Assembly (NCBI RefSeq): GCF_013240295.1
Contig: NZ_JABETK010000002.1
Span: 1,798,001 to 1,862,000, forward strand
Source: Neoaquamicrobium sediminum
GTDB taxonomy: Bacteria; Pseudomonadota; Alphaproteobacteria; Rhizobiales; Rhizobiaceae
Reading direction: 5' to 3'
Length of the DNA stretch: 64,000 bases
Shown: piece by piece, positions 8,117 to 24,240 of the stretch
Layout: every line of letters begins with the position of its first letter
Numbering within the stretch: the stretch's first letter is position 1
Translations under genes and position numbers: made by a program
Notes under the pieces: model-generated
The model's database searches: none
Seen by the model: only the letters and a program-made list of their open reading frames with translations
Told to the model about the DNA's origin: nothing

Positions 8117-9797
8117 TGGGCTCGTTGTCATCCGGGTTGCGCCGCGGAATGAGGGTCCTGCGCGACACGTCGGGCCAGTTCGCGTTGATGACCGCCATCC
8201 TTGCGCCCGTCGCGATCACCCTTGCGGCATTTGCCGTCGACGCTGGCTCGCTTTATGTCGAAAAGCGTCAGGCTCAGGCACTCGTAGACCTGGCCGCGAT
8301 CACCGCGGCGGCCAATCTGGGCAAGGCCGAGCAGGCCGCGATGGTCACCTTCGCAGACAATGGCGCAACCGACGCAGCGTCCGGTGAAAACGTCTCGGTG
8401 GTAACTGGCCATTACAACGCTACCGGCCCCATACCCCAGGAGCGTTTCACAGCCGGTGCCGGCCCGGTCAACGCAGCAAGGGTCGTCTATCGGACGACGG
8501 GTTCGCGATATTTCGCCGGCGCGATCATTCCGCCGCCGGAGATCGTGGTCGCCGCCACCGCCGGCACTGAGGCAGAAGCCGCGTTCTCCGTCGGGTCGCG
8601 CCTGGCCGCGCTCGACGGCGGCATCGTCAATACGCTGCTTAGTGGCCTTACCGGCTCCAGCATCTCGCTATCGGTGATGGACTATAATGCGCTGCTGGAT
8701 GCGGATGTCAGCCTGCTATCCTTTCTCGACCAGCTCGCAATAGACCTCGACCTTGGTGCGGGCAGCTACAAACAAGCCCTTGAGGCGGCCGTCACAGTCG
8801 GCCAGATTGCAAAGTCTCTGTCAAAAACACCCGGTCTGGCCGGCAGTGCTAAGTCGGCGGCCGGCAAGCTGTCGTTCCAGGCATCTGGCGGCCGCGCACC
8901 GACCTTGCAGCTTTCGCGGCTTATCGACCTCGGGCAGTCCCACGGCAACCTCCTCGCCTCCAATATCGAGCAGATCGCCGCCGATGTCGGGGTACTTGAG
9001 CTTCTGGCACTCAGCACCGTCGTAGCCGGCAAGGGCAAGCAGGTCGCACTCGACCTCGGCGCACACGTACCCGGCCTGCTGGCCGTCACCGTCGATCTTG
9101 CCATCGGCGAGCCGCCGCAACAGTCGCCCTGGCTGCGGATCGGCAGCAATGGAGACGTCGTGCGCACCGTGCAGACCAGGCTGTCGCTGGTGGCCGAAAT
9201 CGGCGGGCTGGGCGGTTTGCTTGGCGCGAAAATCCGCATCCCGCTCTATCTCGAACTGGCGTTCGCGGAGGCACGGCTGAAAGGCGTCACCTGCCCGTCC
9301 GGCTCACCCGCTGGCGTCAAGGTCTCCGTGGAAGCGCGCCCCGGCATCGCAAACCTTTACCTGGCCGAGGTGAACCCGGCAAAGATCGTCGATTTCGCAA
9401 ACCCCGCCCCGCGCGCACCGGCGCGTCTGGTGCAAATGCCGTTGGTAAACGTCACCGCACAGGCTCACGCAGAAATCGCCGAGATGGATTACAAGACGCT
9501 CGCATTCTCCGCGTCGGACATTGCGTCCGGCAAGATCAAACAGATTTCGACGCACGCGATCGTCGGTTCGCTGACGAAGTCGCTTTTTCGAGCCTGCAGC
9601 TCGACGTCAATGTCATCGGCCTCGGCATCGGCCTGCCGTCGAATCTGACCGGCCTTCTCGGGCAGACTATCGGCGCTGCCGCGCCTGCGCTCGACGCTGT
9701 TTTGGCCAACCTCCTGTCGACGCTCGGCCTGGCCCTTGGCCAGGCAGACGTGCGCGTCCACGGGGCGAATTGCGGCCGGGCCGTTCTGGTGCAGTAG
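8113..9797 (+). CDS. TadG-like pilus protein, frame-broken near its 3' end
   Basis: A protein of about 561 residues. The N-terminus (TSGQFALMTAILAPVAITLAAFAVDAGSLYVEKRQAQALVDLAAI) is the TadG-type membrane anchor, followed by a long secreted region. The frame is open to about 9585; after TTTTT at 9583-9587 the sequence continues in another frame as SLQLDVNVIGLGIGLPSNLTGLLGQ and ends with GQADVRVHGANCGRAVLVQ and a TAG at 9795. A single missing T would restore one continuous protein. The stop directly abuts the stop of the convergent GH13 gene. The break is probably a sequencing indel. Confidence 0.78.
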
Positions 9798-11364
9798 TCA
9801 GAAAGGCTTCACCTGCCAGCCGAGCGGCGGCAGCTCGGTGCCATCCGGATCGGCAAGCCGCACCGTCTCCGTGCCGAAATTGAAGGCGCAGAGCAGCCGT
9901 TCACCTTCCGCCTCACGCTCGAAGGCAAGCACATCCTTGTCGTGGCCGTCGACCAACCTGATGGTGCCGCGCATCAATGCCGGGCTTTCCCGCCGCATCT
10001 TCAGCATAGCGCGATAGTGGTTGAGGACTGAGCCGGCGGTCTTGTCCTGAACGTCGACAGCGCGCGCGATATGCTCAGCCGGCACCGGAAGCCACGGCTT
10101 GGCGGTGGAGAAGCCGCCATTGGCTTCCTCTTCTTCCCACACCATCGGCGTGCGGCATCCATCGCGCCCCTTGTAGCCGGGCCAGAAGCGGATGCCGTAG
10201 GGGTCGCGCAAATCCTCGAAAGCCAGGTCGGCTTCCGTCAGTCCCAGCTCCTCCCCTTGATAGATGCAGATCGAACCGCGCAGGCAGCAAAGAAGCGCGA
10301 TCGAGAAACGCGCCATCGCATCGACATCTTCGTCGGGCCGCAGCCAGCGCGATACATGGCGTGGCACGTCGTGGTTGGAAAAGGCCCAGCAGACCCAGCC
10401 CTCGGGTGCCGCTTCCTCGAAAGCCTCGATATGGCCGCGGACATAGGCGGCGGAGAATTCCGGGCTGAGCAGGTCGAACGTATAGCACATATGCAGCCGC
10501 TCGGGGCCGCTTGTGTAGCTGGCAACCGTCTGCAGCGATCTGTGTCCATCGCCGACTTCGCCCACTGACGCGCGCGTCGTAGGTTTCCAGGAGCGCCCGC
10601 AGCCGCGTCAGAAACACGAGGTTTTCGGGCTGCGTCTTGTCGTAGAGATGATCCTGGAAACCGTATGGGTTGGCTTCCGGCACGTCGCTGCCCCTGCCCT
10701 TTGGCAGCGGCGGATTATCGCGCAGCAGCGCGTCGTGCACATAGTGATTGACGGTATCGAGACGGAAACCGTCGACGCCGCGCTCCAGCCAGAAACGCAC
10801 GGAATCCAGCAACGCGTTCTGGACGTCGGGATTGTGGAAGTTCAGGTCCGGCTGCGAGGCAAGGAAATTGTGCATGTAATATTGCCGTCGCACCGCGTCC
10901 CATTCCCAGGCCGGCCCGCCGAACACCGAAAGCCAGTTGTTTGGGGACGTGCCGTCAGGCTTGGCGTCAGCCCAGACATACCAGTCGGATTTCGGGTTCG
11001 TGCGGCTCGACCGGCTCTCGACGAACCATGGGTGCTGGTCGGATGAATGCGACAGCACCTGGTCGATGATGACCTTCAGCCCCAGCCCGTGCGCTTCCTC
11101 GACCACCGCGTCGAAGTCGGCAAGCGTGCCGAACAGTGGATCGACGTCGCAATAATCCGAAACGTCGTAACCCATGTCGGCCATCGGCGACTTGAAGAAC
11201 GGCGACAGCCAGACTGCGTCGACGCCGAGCGAGGCCGCATGATGCAATCGCCGCACCACGCCCTTCAGGTCGCCGACGCCGTCGCCCGTCGTGTCCTGGA
11301 ACGAGCGCGGGTAGATCTGGTAGATCGAGCATCCGCGCCACCAGTCCCGGTCAGTCTCGGCCAT
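9798..11364 (-). CDS. GH13 alpha-glucosidase/amylase family enzyme, frame-broken
   Basis: An exo-acting alpha-glucosidase-like enzyme of about 520 residues. It begins DRDWWRGCSIYQIYPRSFQDTTGDGVGDLKG, the standard start of oligo-1,6-glucosidase/alpha-glucosidase members of GH13. The nucleophile Asp is in GFRLDTVNHY, the acid/base Glu in VGEVGD and the third carboxylate in FSNHDVPR. The frame shifts inside the GC repeat at about 10568-10576, just before the acid/base Glu; two missing bases in that repeat would restore it. The start overlaps the glgX stop by 14 bp. As the last gene of the glycogen operon it may hydrolyse maltodextrins released by GlgX. Confidence 0.82.
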
Positions 11365-13199
11365 CGTCGCTCTCCATCTCATGCCATTTCACCTCGTCGG
11401 GGCCGATCTCGACCCGCAGACCGCCGAGCACCATCGTCAGGTACCGCCGCGTGGGATCTTCCCAGTCCGTGACGATCATCGGCGCGCCGTCCTCGCGCAG
11501 CCAGCAGACCTCGCCGTCTTGCAGCCGTGTCGTCTCGCGCAAGGCTGCGATCGTGCGGCGCAGGCCCGATAGCGCCCGCACGAAGGCTTCCAGCTCTTCG
11601 TCGCGCCCTTCCCAGTCGAGCCAGGTGATGGCGTTGTCCTGCGCATAGGCGTTATTGTTGCCGCCCTGCGTGCGCCCGAACTCGTCGCCCGCCGTCAGCA
11701 TGATCGTCCCGCGCGAGGCGAACAGGCTGGCAAGCAGCGCCTTGATGTCCTGCCGGCGCGCGGCCACGACCGCCTCGTCGGCGGTCTCGCCTTCAACACC
11801 GTGATTCCACGACAGATTGTCGTCGTGCCCGTCGCGATTGTCCTCGCCATTGGCAAGGTTGTGCTTGCACTCGTAGGAGACGAGATCGCGCAGCGTCATC
11901 CCGTCATGTGCGGCGAGGAAATTGACGCTGCGCGTTGCATTGCCCGAAAACACGTCGAACGACCCCGCAAGCCGTCGTCGCCAGCGAGCCGACCATGCCG
12001 GCATCGCCGCGCCAGAAGCGGCGCACATCGTCGCGGAAACGGTCGTTCCATTCAAGAAACGGCGGCTGAAAATTGCCGAGCTGATAACCGCCCGGTCCGA
12101 TGTCCCACGGCTCGGCGATCAGGATACGATCCCTGAGGATTTCGTCTTCGATCATCGCGCGCAGCAGCGGTGCGTCGGCCCGAAAACCGTTCGCATCGCG
12201 GCCGAGAATGGGCGCCAGGTCGAAGCGAAACCCGTCGACGCCGGCATGGCGCACGAATGTGCGCAGCGAATCCAGCACGAGGCGCTGCATCGCCGGATGG
12301 TCGCATGCCACCGTATGGCCGGTACCGGTGTCGTTGACCAGCCGGCCGTAAGCGTCGTGGCGGTAATAGGCCCGCGCGTCGAGGCCGCGCAGCGAGAGCG
12401 TCGGGCCGAGCGCATCGCTCTCCGCCGTGTGGTTGAAGACGAGGTCGAGGATCACGCCTATGCCAGCCTCGTGAAACGCCGCCACCGTCTTCCGCAATTC
12501 CGCCCAGCCGCCGGGCGCAAGCCGGGGGTCGAGCGCCATGAAGGTGACGGGATTGTAGCCCCATGCGTTGCGCAGCCCGAGCGGCGGCAGATGGCGCTCA
12601 TCCATCCACGCGGTGATCGGCATCAGCTCCACCGCACCGACGCCCAGCCCGACGAGATGCTCGATGACCGCAGGATGCGCGAGCGCACCGATCGTCCCTC
12701 GCAGATGCTCCGTCACGGCCGGATGCCGCATTGTGAAACCACGTACGTTGAGTTCGTAGATCAACCCGCCGGGCCTGAAACGCGGCGGCGCGACAACCAC
12801 CCGCGGCAGCTTGCGAACCAGCGCCTTGGGCATCAGCGGCGCGGTATCGCCGCCCTCCCCGCGCCGCGCCGCAAGCCTGGCATCGTAGGCATATGGCCGG
12901 TCGATCTCCAAAGCGTATGGATCGACCAGCAGCTTGTCAGGATCGAACCACAGGCCGTGCTGGGGGTCGGAAGGCCCGTCGGCCCGCAGGCCGTAGCGGG
13001 CGCCTTCTCCGAGGCCGGCGATCTCCGCTGAGAACATGCCTTCAGCCCCACGCGCCAGCTCGACCCGGTCCGTCTCGCGGTCATGGTCGTCGAAAATCGA
13101 GACCCAGATGCGCTCGGCCGCACCGGACCAGACGGAAAAGCGGATGCCGCCCGCTTCCAGCACTGCTCCAGGCTGGAGTCCTTCGCTCACGACAGCCAT
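11351..13199 (-). CDS. glgX: Glycogen debranching enzyme GlgX, frame-broken
   Basis: About 616 residues. An N-terminal CBM48-like domain (IRFSVWSGAAERIWVSIFDD) is followed by a GH13 barrel with YELNVRGFT, the GYNPVTFMALDP motif specific to isoamylase/GlgX, VILDLVFNHTAE, the nucleophile in GFRFDLAPILGR and the acid/base in ILIAEPWDIGPGGY. It removes the short branches left by glycogen phosphorylase. After GDAGMVGSLAT the frame changes at about 11973-11981 and continues as RLAGSFDVFSGNATRSVNFLAAHDG; one extra or two missing bases explain it. The start ATG has only a weak ribosome site. It is separated from pgm by a 43-bp inverted repeat. Confidence 0.87.
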
Positions 13200-13225
13200 C
13201 GTACTCGACCGCGACGACCTAGTCC

Positions 13226-13405
13226 GTGCGTCCTTCGAGGCTCGCTACGCTCGCACCTCAGGATGAGGAAAGTGGGTGGATCGAATCCGCCTTCACGGAC
13301 TCGCTGCAAGTCAAATGAACGACCCTCGAGTCTGCGAGCTTGCGTGCTCGATGCACAACAGCCCTCATCCTGAGGTGCGAGCGTAGCGAGCCTCGAAGGA
13401 CGCAC
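13226..13405. repeat. Perfect 43-bp inverted repeat between pgm and glgX
   Basis: The arms at 13226-13268 and 13363-13405 are exact reverse complements over 43 bp, separated by a 94-bp loop. Each arm is also partly self-complementary (GAGGCTCGC and similar). Rhizobial genomes carry many intergenic palindromic elements of this style. It splits the glycogen operon between pgm and glgX and could form a large hairpin in the transcript. Confidence 0.9.
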
Positions 13406-13431
13406 CCCCACGGCTGCTACCGAGCCAACGA

Positions 13432-16515
<3,084 letters not shown>

Positions 16516-16518
16516 GCG

Positions 16519-17781
16519 TCAGTCGTTCAGTCGGTCGATCATCTTCTGCGTGATCAGGCATACGCCCTTTTCCGTGCGCCTGAAACGCTTCGCGTCGAGC
16601 TTTGGATCCTCGCCCACCACCAGCCCCTCGGGAATCTTCACGCCACGGTCGATCACCACGCGGGAAAGCTGCGCGTTGCGGCCGACATGGCAATTGGGCA
16701 GCACCACCGCCTCATCGAGCGAAGAGAACGAGTTCACCCGCGCGCCGGTGAAGATCAGGCTGCGCCGCAGCGCAGCGCCTGAGATGATGCAGTCGCCCGC
16801 CACAAGCGAGGAGATGGCCGAGCCGCGCCGCCCTTCCTCGTCGTGGACGAACTTCGCCGGCGGCTTGATCTCGGCATAGGTCCAGATCGGCCAGTCCCGG
16901 TCGTAGATGTCGAGTTCGGGCGTGATGTCGGTCAGGTCGATATTGGCTTCCCAATAGGCGTCCACCGTGCCGACGTCGCGCCAGTAGGCCTCGCGTTCGA
17001 AGCTGGAACGCACGCAGGAAGTGGCGAAGCGATGGGCCACGGCCTTCCCGTTCTTGACGATGTAGGGAATGATGTCCTTGCCGAAATCGCGGCTGGAATC
17101 CTTCATCTCCGCGTCGCGGCGAAGCTGGTCCATCAGGAAGGCGGTGCGGAAGACGTAGATGCCCATCGAGGCGAGCGCGAAGTCCGGCTTGTCGGGAATG
17201 CCGGGCGGATCCGCGGGTTTTTCGACGAAGGCGATGACGCGGTCCTTCTCGTCGACATGCATGACGCCAAAGCCGGTCGCCTCCATGCGCGGCACTTCCA
17301 GACAGCCGATGGTGACGTCGGCACCCTGGTCGACGTGCTGACGCAGCATCAGCTCGTAGTCCATCTTGTAGATGTGGTCGCCGGCCAGGATGACCATGTA
17401 TTCGACGCCATAATCTTCGATGATGTCGGCATTCTGGAACACCGCATCGGCGGTGCCCTCGTACCACTGCGTTTCAGAGACGCGCTGGCTTGCCGGCAAT
17501 ATGTCGAAGCTCTCGTTGCGCTCCGGCCGGAAGAAGTTCCAGCCGCGCTGCAGGTGGCGGATCAGCGAATGCGCCTTGTACTGGGTAGCGACGCCGATAC
17601 GCCGGATGCCCGAATTGAGCGCGTTGGAGAGCGCGAAATCGATGATGCGCGTCTTGCCGCCGAAATAGACCGCCGGTTTTGCACGCACGTCGGTCAGTTC
17701 GGCAAGCCGGCTCCCCCTGCCGCCAGCGAGCACATAGGCCATCGCGTCGCGGGCCAGCGGCTGTGGTCGTTTCTGTTCCAT
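16519..17781 (-). CDS. glgC: Glucose-1-phosphate adenylyltransferase
   Basis: A 420-residue ADP-glucose pyrophosphorylase, the committed and normally allosteric step of bacterial glycogen synthesis. The N-terminal nucleotidyltransferase motif [28 protein letters not shown] is complete, with the later [17 protein letters not shown] and FVEKPADPP motifs. The C-terminal left-handed beta-helix ([40 protein letters not shown]) carries regulatory contacts. ATG 17781 has GGAGGAGGGA directly upstream; the longer in-frame start is rejected. It lies between glgB and glgA. Confidence 0.95.
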   Translation of the reverse strand: MEQKRPQPLARDAMAYVLAGGRGSRLAELTDVRAKPAVYFGGKTRIIDFALSNALNSGIRRIGVATQYKAHSLIRHLQRGWNFFRPERNESFDILPASQRVSETQWYEGTADAVFQNADIIEDYGVEYMVILAGDHIYKMDYELMLRQHVDQGADVTIGCLEVPRMEATGFGVMHVDEKDRVIAFVEKPADPPGIPDKPDFALASMGIYVFRTAFLMDQLRRDAEMKDSSRDFGKDIIPYIVKNGKAVAHRFATSCVRSSFEREAYWRDVGTVDAYWEANIDLTDITPELDIYDRDWPIWTYAEIKPPAKFVHDEEGRRGSAISSLVAGDCIISGAALRRSLIFTGARVNSFSSLDEAVVLPNCHVGRNAQLSRVVIDRGVKIPEGLVVGEDPKLDAKRFRRTEKGVCLITQKMIDRLND

Positions 17782-17803
17782 CGTTCCCTCCTCCTCCCGA
17801 CCT

Positions 17804-20013
<2,210 letters not shown>

Positions 20014-20070
20014 CTGGACGCGGCCTTCTCCTCCACCGAACTCACAAGCCCCAGCGTTTTTCTCACCCTA

Positions 20071-22539
20071 TCACGCCGGCACGTTCCAAATCTCCTTCGC
20101 ATATTGCCTTATCGTGCGGTCGGAAGAGAACCAGCCGACGCGCGCCGTATTGCGGATCGTCATGCCGTACCAGCGCGGGCTGTCGCGCCAGAGTTCGTCA
20201 ACGTGGCGCTGCGCGCCCGCATAGGCGTCGAAGTCGGCCGCGACCATGAACCAGTCATGATCGTAGAGCCCACCGATAAGATCGCGATAGCGCTCCGGAT
20301 CGTCGGGCGAAAACACGCCGGACGCGATCGCTTCAAGCGCCTGCCTCAGCTCGGGCGATTTCTCTATGATCGCGCGCGGCTCGTAGCCGCCGGCCCGGCG
20401 CTCGGCCACTTCGTCGGCCTTCAGCCCGAAGATCACGATGTTTTCCGCGCCGACGCACTCGCTGATCTCGACATTCGCGCCGTCGAGCGTGCCGATCGTC
20501 AGCGCACCGTTGAGCGCGAACTTCATGTTCCCGGTGCCGGAAGCCTCCAGCCCCGCGGTAGAAATCTGCTCGGAGAGGTCGGCCGCGGGGATCATCACCT
20601 CGGCGGTGGAAACGTTGTAGTTCGGCACGAACACCACTTTCAGCAGCCCCCGCACCGACGGGTCGCTGTTGATGACCCGCGCAACGTCGTTGGCGAGCTT
20701 TATGATCAGCTTGGCATTGTGGTAGCTCGGTGCCGCCTTGCCTCCGAAGAATTTCACGCGCGGCAGCCAGTCCTTTTCCGGATGAGAGCGGATCTGGTCG
20801 TAGAGCGCCACCGCCTCGATGATGTTGAGAAGCTGGCGCTTGTATTCGTGAATGCGCTTGATCTGGATGTCGAACAGTGCCGACGGATCGAGCCGCAGCC
20901 CCATCCTGTCACCGATCAGCGAAACCAGCCGTTCCTTGTTGGCGCGCTTCACCGCCGCGAACTGCTCCTGGAAAGCCGCATCGTCGGCGAAGGCGTCCAG
21001 CTCCTTGAGCGCGTCGATATCGTCCAGGAACCTGTCGCCGATGGCCTCGCGGATCAGGTTCGTCAGGCCCGGATTGCATTGCATCAGCCAGCGGCGCGGC
21101 GTGATGCCGTTTGTCTTGTTATTGATGCGTTTTGGGTAGAGCCGATGGAGATCGGCGAACACCGTCTCCTTCATCAGCTCGGTATGCAGGGCCGAAACAC
21201 CGTTGACCGAGAATGCGCCGACAAAGGCGAGATTGCCCATGCGCACGCGGCGCTCGCCGTCCTCGTGGATCAGCGAGATCGCCCGCACCTGTTCGTCGGA
21301 GAACTTGCCGGTCGAGCGCACCCTCAGCAGCACCTCGGCGTTGATCGCATAGATGATCTGCATGTGGCGCGGCAAAAGCCGCTCGAACAGCGGCACCGGC
21401 CAGCTTTCCAACGCCTCCGGCAGCAGCGTGTGGTTTGTGTAGGCAAAGGTGCGGTTGGTGATGTCCCACGCCACGTCGAAATCGTGGCCGTGCACGTCCA
21501 TCAGGAGCCGCATCAGTTCGGCGACTGCGATCGCCGGATGCGTATCGTTGAGGTGGATTGCGGCCTTGTCCGGCAGCGATGTCAGGTCGGGATACTGGCT
21601 CAGATGGCGACGAACGATGTCCTGCACCGAAGCCGCCGAGAAGAAATACTCCTGGCGCAGCCGCAGTTCCTGACCCGCCTGATGGCTGTCGGCGGGGTAG
21701 AGAACCCGCGTCAGCGCCTCCGCCTTGTTGCTCTCGCGCAGCGCGCCGATATGGTCGCCGGCGTTGAAAGCGTCGAGCAGGATCGGATCGATCGGCATCG
21801 CCGACCATAGCCGCAGCGTGTTGACGCGCTTGGCCCGCCATCCAACCACCGGTGTATCGACGGCAACCGCGAGAAACCGCTCCGTCGGTTTCCAGACGTG
21901 ACGCTCCAGCCGGCCGTCCTTGGACGTCACGGAGCTGACTGCGCCGCCGAAGCCGATCTCGTAAGCGCCCTCGCGCCGTTCGAACTCCCACGGATTGCCG
22001 TGTTCCAGCCACGTTTCCGGCAGCTCAACCTGCCAGCCATCGTGAATTTCCTGCCGGAACAGCCCATGCACATAGCGGATGCCGTAGCCATGTGCGGGTA
22101 TGTCCACGCTTGCCATCGATTCCATAAAGCAGGCAGCCAGCCGCCCGAGGCCACCGTTGCCCAGTGCCGCGTCCGGCTCCAGCCCGGCGATCACGTCGAT
22201 GTCGACGCCATGGATCGCCAGCGCCTCGCGCATCGCGTCCATCAGGCCGAGATTGGAGAAGGCGTCGCGCATCAGCCGGCCGATCAGGAACTCCATCGAC
22301 AGGTAATAGACCCGCTTGTCGCCCTGCTCGTAGGCGCGCCGCGTGGATTCGATCCAGCGATCGACTACGCGGTCGCGCACCACCTTGATGGAGGCTGCGA
22401 GCCAGTCGTGACGCGTGGCGACCGACGGCTCCTTGCCGACGCGGTATTTCAGGCATTCGATGATTTCCGCCGCCAGCTTGAGCACATCAACCTGTCTCGC
22501 GGCGGCATGATCGGATGCGGAAGTTCTGGTCAATGTCAT
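20071..22539 (-). CDS. glgP: Glycogen/maltodextrin phosphorylase
   Basis: An 822-residue GT35 phosphorylase that releases glucose-1-phosphate from alpha-glucan ends. The N-terminal glucan-binding half includes YYLSMEFLIGRLMRDAFSN and DAALGNGGLGRLAACFMES. The pyridoxal-phosphate lysine lies in the C-terminal motif EASGTGNMKFALNGALTIGTLDGANVEI. The length is normal. ATG 22539 is preceded by GGGGGCATT and gives a natural N-terminus; the upstream extension crosses the promoter region. As the first gene it probably drives the whole glg operon from the divergent gap shared with the fructokinase-like gene. Confidence 0.95.
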   Translation of the reverse strand: MTLTRTSASDHAAARQVDVLKLAAEIIECLKYRVGKEPSVATRHDWLAASIKVVRDRVVDRWIESTRRAYEQGDKRVYYLSMEFLIGRLMRDAFSNLGLMDAMREALAIHGVDIDVIAGLEPDAALGNGGLGRLAACFMESMASVDIPAHGYGIRYVHGLFRQEIHDGWQVELPETWLEHGNPWEFERREGAYEIGFGGAVSSVTSKDGRLERHVWKPTERFLAVAVDTPVVGWRAKRVNTLRLWSAMPIDPILLDAFNAGDHIGALRESNKAEALTRVLYPADSHQAGQELRLRQEYFFSAASVQDIVRRHLSQYPDLTSLPDKAAIHLNDTHPAIAVAELMRLLMDVHGHDFDVAWDITNRTFAYTNHTLLPEALESWPVPLFERLLPRHMQIIYAINAEVLLRVRSTGKFSDEQVRAISLIHEDGERRVRMGNLAFVGAFSVNGVSALHTELMKETVFADLHRLYPKRINNKTNGITPRRWLMQCNPGLTNLIREAIGDRFLDDIDALKELDAFADDAAFQEQFAAVKRANKERLVSLIGDRMGLRLDPSALFDIQIKRIHEYKRQLLNIIEAVALYDQIRSHPEKDWLPRVKFFGGKAAPSYHNAKLIIKLANDVARVINSDPSVRGLLKVVFVPNYNVSTAEVMIPAADLSEQISTAGLEASGTGNMKFALNGALTIGTLDGANVEISECVGAENIVIFGLKADEVAERRAGGYEPRAIIEKSPELRQALEAIASGVFSPDDPERYRDLIGGLYDHDWFMVAADFDAYAGAQRHVDELWRDSPRWYGMTIRNTARVGWFSSDRTIRQYAKEIWNVPA

Positions 22540-22684
22540 AATGCCCCCGGCTTGGCGCAATCGCGAAGCGACTGCACGCGAGCGATTATCCAGACTTCCT
22601 CCCAGTTTCAAATGCTAGCGGATTGAAGAGCCGCATTCAATCGATTAAAGCAACCCCGTCCGAAGGACGAAGGGGAGGAACTGC
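22540..22684. promoter_or_regulatory. Divergent promoter region, glgP / fructokinase
   Basis: A 145-bp gap between divergently transcribed glgP and the PfkB kinase gene. It must hold both promoters. A good ribosome site (GGGGAGGAA) precedes the kinase ATG. I see no convincing palindrome and no defined sigma-factor boxes. Confidence 0.45.
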
Positions 22685-23608
22685 ATGATCCTGTGTTGTG
22701 GCGAAGCGCTGATCGACATGCTTCCGCGCGAGACGTCAGCGGGCGAAGCAGCATTTGCACCCTATGTAGGCGGCGCCGTGTTCAACACGGCCATCGCGCT
22801 TGGCCGCCTCGGCAGGGAAACGGCTTTCTTTTCAGGCATTTCCAGGGACCTTTTCGGCACGCGCCTCAGCGAGGCCCTGGAGGCAAGCAAAGTCGATCTG
22901 CGCCATGTCCGTTTCTCCGACCGGCCGACCACGCTGGCCTTCGTGCACCTCACCGATGGCCATGCCACATACACCTTCTACGACGAGAACACGGCCGGGC
23001 GCATGCTGAACGAGCCGGATCTGCCGGTTCTCGATGACAATGTCAGGGCGCTGCATTTCTCCTGCATCAGCCTGATACCGGAACCCTGCGGATCGACTTA
23101 CGAGGCACTCATGCGCCGCGAGCATCAGCACCGCGTCATGATGCTGGATCCCAATATCCGCGCCGGTTTCATCGCCGACAAGGAACGCCATCTGCTGCGC
23201 ATGCGGCGCATGATAGCCATGGCCGACATCGTCAAGCTGTCCGACGAGGACCTCGCCTGGTTCGGCGAGACCGGCAGCCACGATGAGATCACCGCGCGCT
23301 GGCTGCAGGCGGGGCCGAAGGTCGTCGTCATCACCCGCGGCGGCAAAGGCGCCGTCGGCTATATCGCGGGCGAACGGATCGATGTGCCGGCACGCCGGGT
23401 GACCGTTGCCGATACGGTTGGCGCAGGCGACACGTTCAATGCCGGCATCCTCGCCTCGCTTGACGAAGCAGGCTTGCTCGACAAGGAAAGGCTGGAGACA
23501 CTCAGCGCGGGTGAGCTGCGCGCCGCGCTCGATTTCGCCATGTCGGCGGCTGCGGTGACCGTGTCGCGGCCGGGAGCGAACCCGCCCTGGCGACATGAAC
23601 TCGCCTGA
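22685..23608 (+). CDS. PfkB-family carbohydrate kinase (fructokinase-like)
   Basis: A 307-residue ribokinase-fold sugar kinase. Signature 1 is the N-terminal GEALIDMLPRE and VGGAVFNTAIALGRLG, which bind the sugar. Signature 2 is the C-terminal DTVGAGDTFNAGILA, with the catalytic Asp in GAGD and the ATP-binding anion hole. The opening MILCCGEALIDM is typical of rhizobial fructokinases, which make fructose-6-phosphate in the cytoplasm. It is divergent from the glycogen operon and is followed by gluconokinase and lactonase genes. Exact sugar specificity is inferred. Confidence 0.85.
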   Translation: MILCCGEALIDMLPRETSAGEAAFAPYVGGAVFNTAIALGRLGRETAFFSGISRDLFGTRLSEALEASKVDLRHVRFSDRPTTLAFVHLTDGHATYTFYDENTAGRMLNEPDLPVLDDNVRALHFSCISLIPEPCGSTYEALMRREHQHRVMMLDPNIRAGFIADKERHLLRMRRMIAMADIVKLSDEDLAWFGETGSHDEITARWLQAGPKVVVITRGGKGAVGYIAGERIDVPARRVTVADTVGAGDTFNAGILASLDEAGLLDKERLETLSAGELRAALDFAMSAAAVTVSRPGANPPWRHELA

Positions 23609-23642
23609 TGCCTGTCGGGCATCACATCGGACGGAGGTGACG

Positions 23643-24191
23643 ATGACGGAGGCAACAGGCAAGCCAGCGGAAACGGGCCGCTTTCCGCCCGTGATCGTCA
23701 TGGGCGTCGCCGGTTGCGGCAAGACCGAGGTCGGCTCCGCGCTCGCCCGCAAGCTGGGTGCCGAATTCGTCGAGGGTGATGCCTTCCATTCGCCGGAGAA
23801 CATAGCCCGCATGGCCAGCGGCATTCCACTCGACGACGAGCACCGGGCCGGCTGGCTCGATACGATCGCCGCCGAGGTCGCAGGCCGTACCGCGCGCGGT
23901 GCGACGGTGGTCGCCACCTGCTCGGCGCTCAAGCGGCGCTACAGGGACCGGTTGCGCAGCCTGAACCCGAACCTTGTATTCCTGCATCTGGCGCTCGACC
24001 GGCAGGCATCGTGGAACCGCGTACAGGGGCGCGGCGGGCACTTCATGCCGTCGAGCCTCGTCGACAGCCAGTTCGCCGATCTCGAACCGCCTTCTGCCGA
24101 CGAGGCGGCTCTGCGCCTCGATGCGTTGCTGCCTGTCGACACTCTGGTCGAACAGGCGGCTGCATTCCTGAGTGGCCGGCCGGGCACATAA
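23643..24191 (+). CDS. Gluconokinase (GntK type)
   Basis: A 182-residue P-loop kinase that phosphorylates gluconate to 6-phosphogluconate. The Walker A motif is MGVAGCGKTEVG near residues 20-31, followed by the gluconokinase signature GDAFHSPENIARMASGIPLDDEHRAGWLD and the CSALKRRYRDRLR and GHFMPSSLVDSQF motifs. The ATG at 23643 has GGAGGTGACG just upstream; a longer start would overlap the kinase before it. The SMP-30 lactonase gene follows 49 bp later, so the two probably act in sequence on sugar acids. Confidence 0.93.
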   Translation: MTEATGKPAETGRFPPVIVMGVAGCGKTEVGSALARKLGAEFVEGDAFHSPENIARMASGIPLDDEHRAGWLDTIAAEVAGRTARGATVVATCSALKRRYRDRLRSLNPNLVFLHLALDRQASWNRVQGRGGHFMPSSLVDSQFADLEPPSADEAALRLDALLPVDTLVEQAAAFLSGRPGT

Positions 24192-24240
24192 ACAGGTTGA
24201 CGGCAGATCGTGCCGGCCACGACGCCGAGGAGGAGAAGAC

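Noticed and set aside
13270-13290. T-arm-like tRNA fragment (GGTGG-ATCGAAT-CCGCC) inside the 43-bp repeat loop
   Set aside because: The first base of the T-loop is wrong (A for T) and no anticodon or D arm is present upstream, so no tRNA can be supported.
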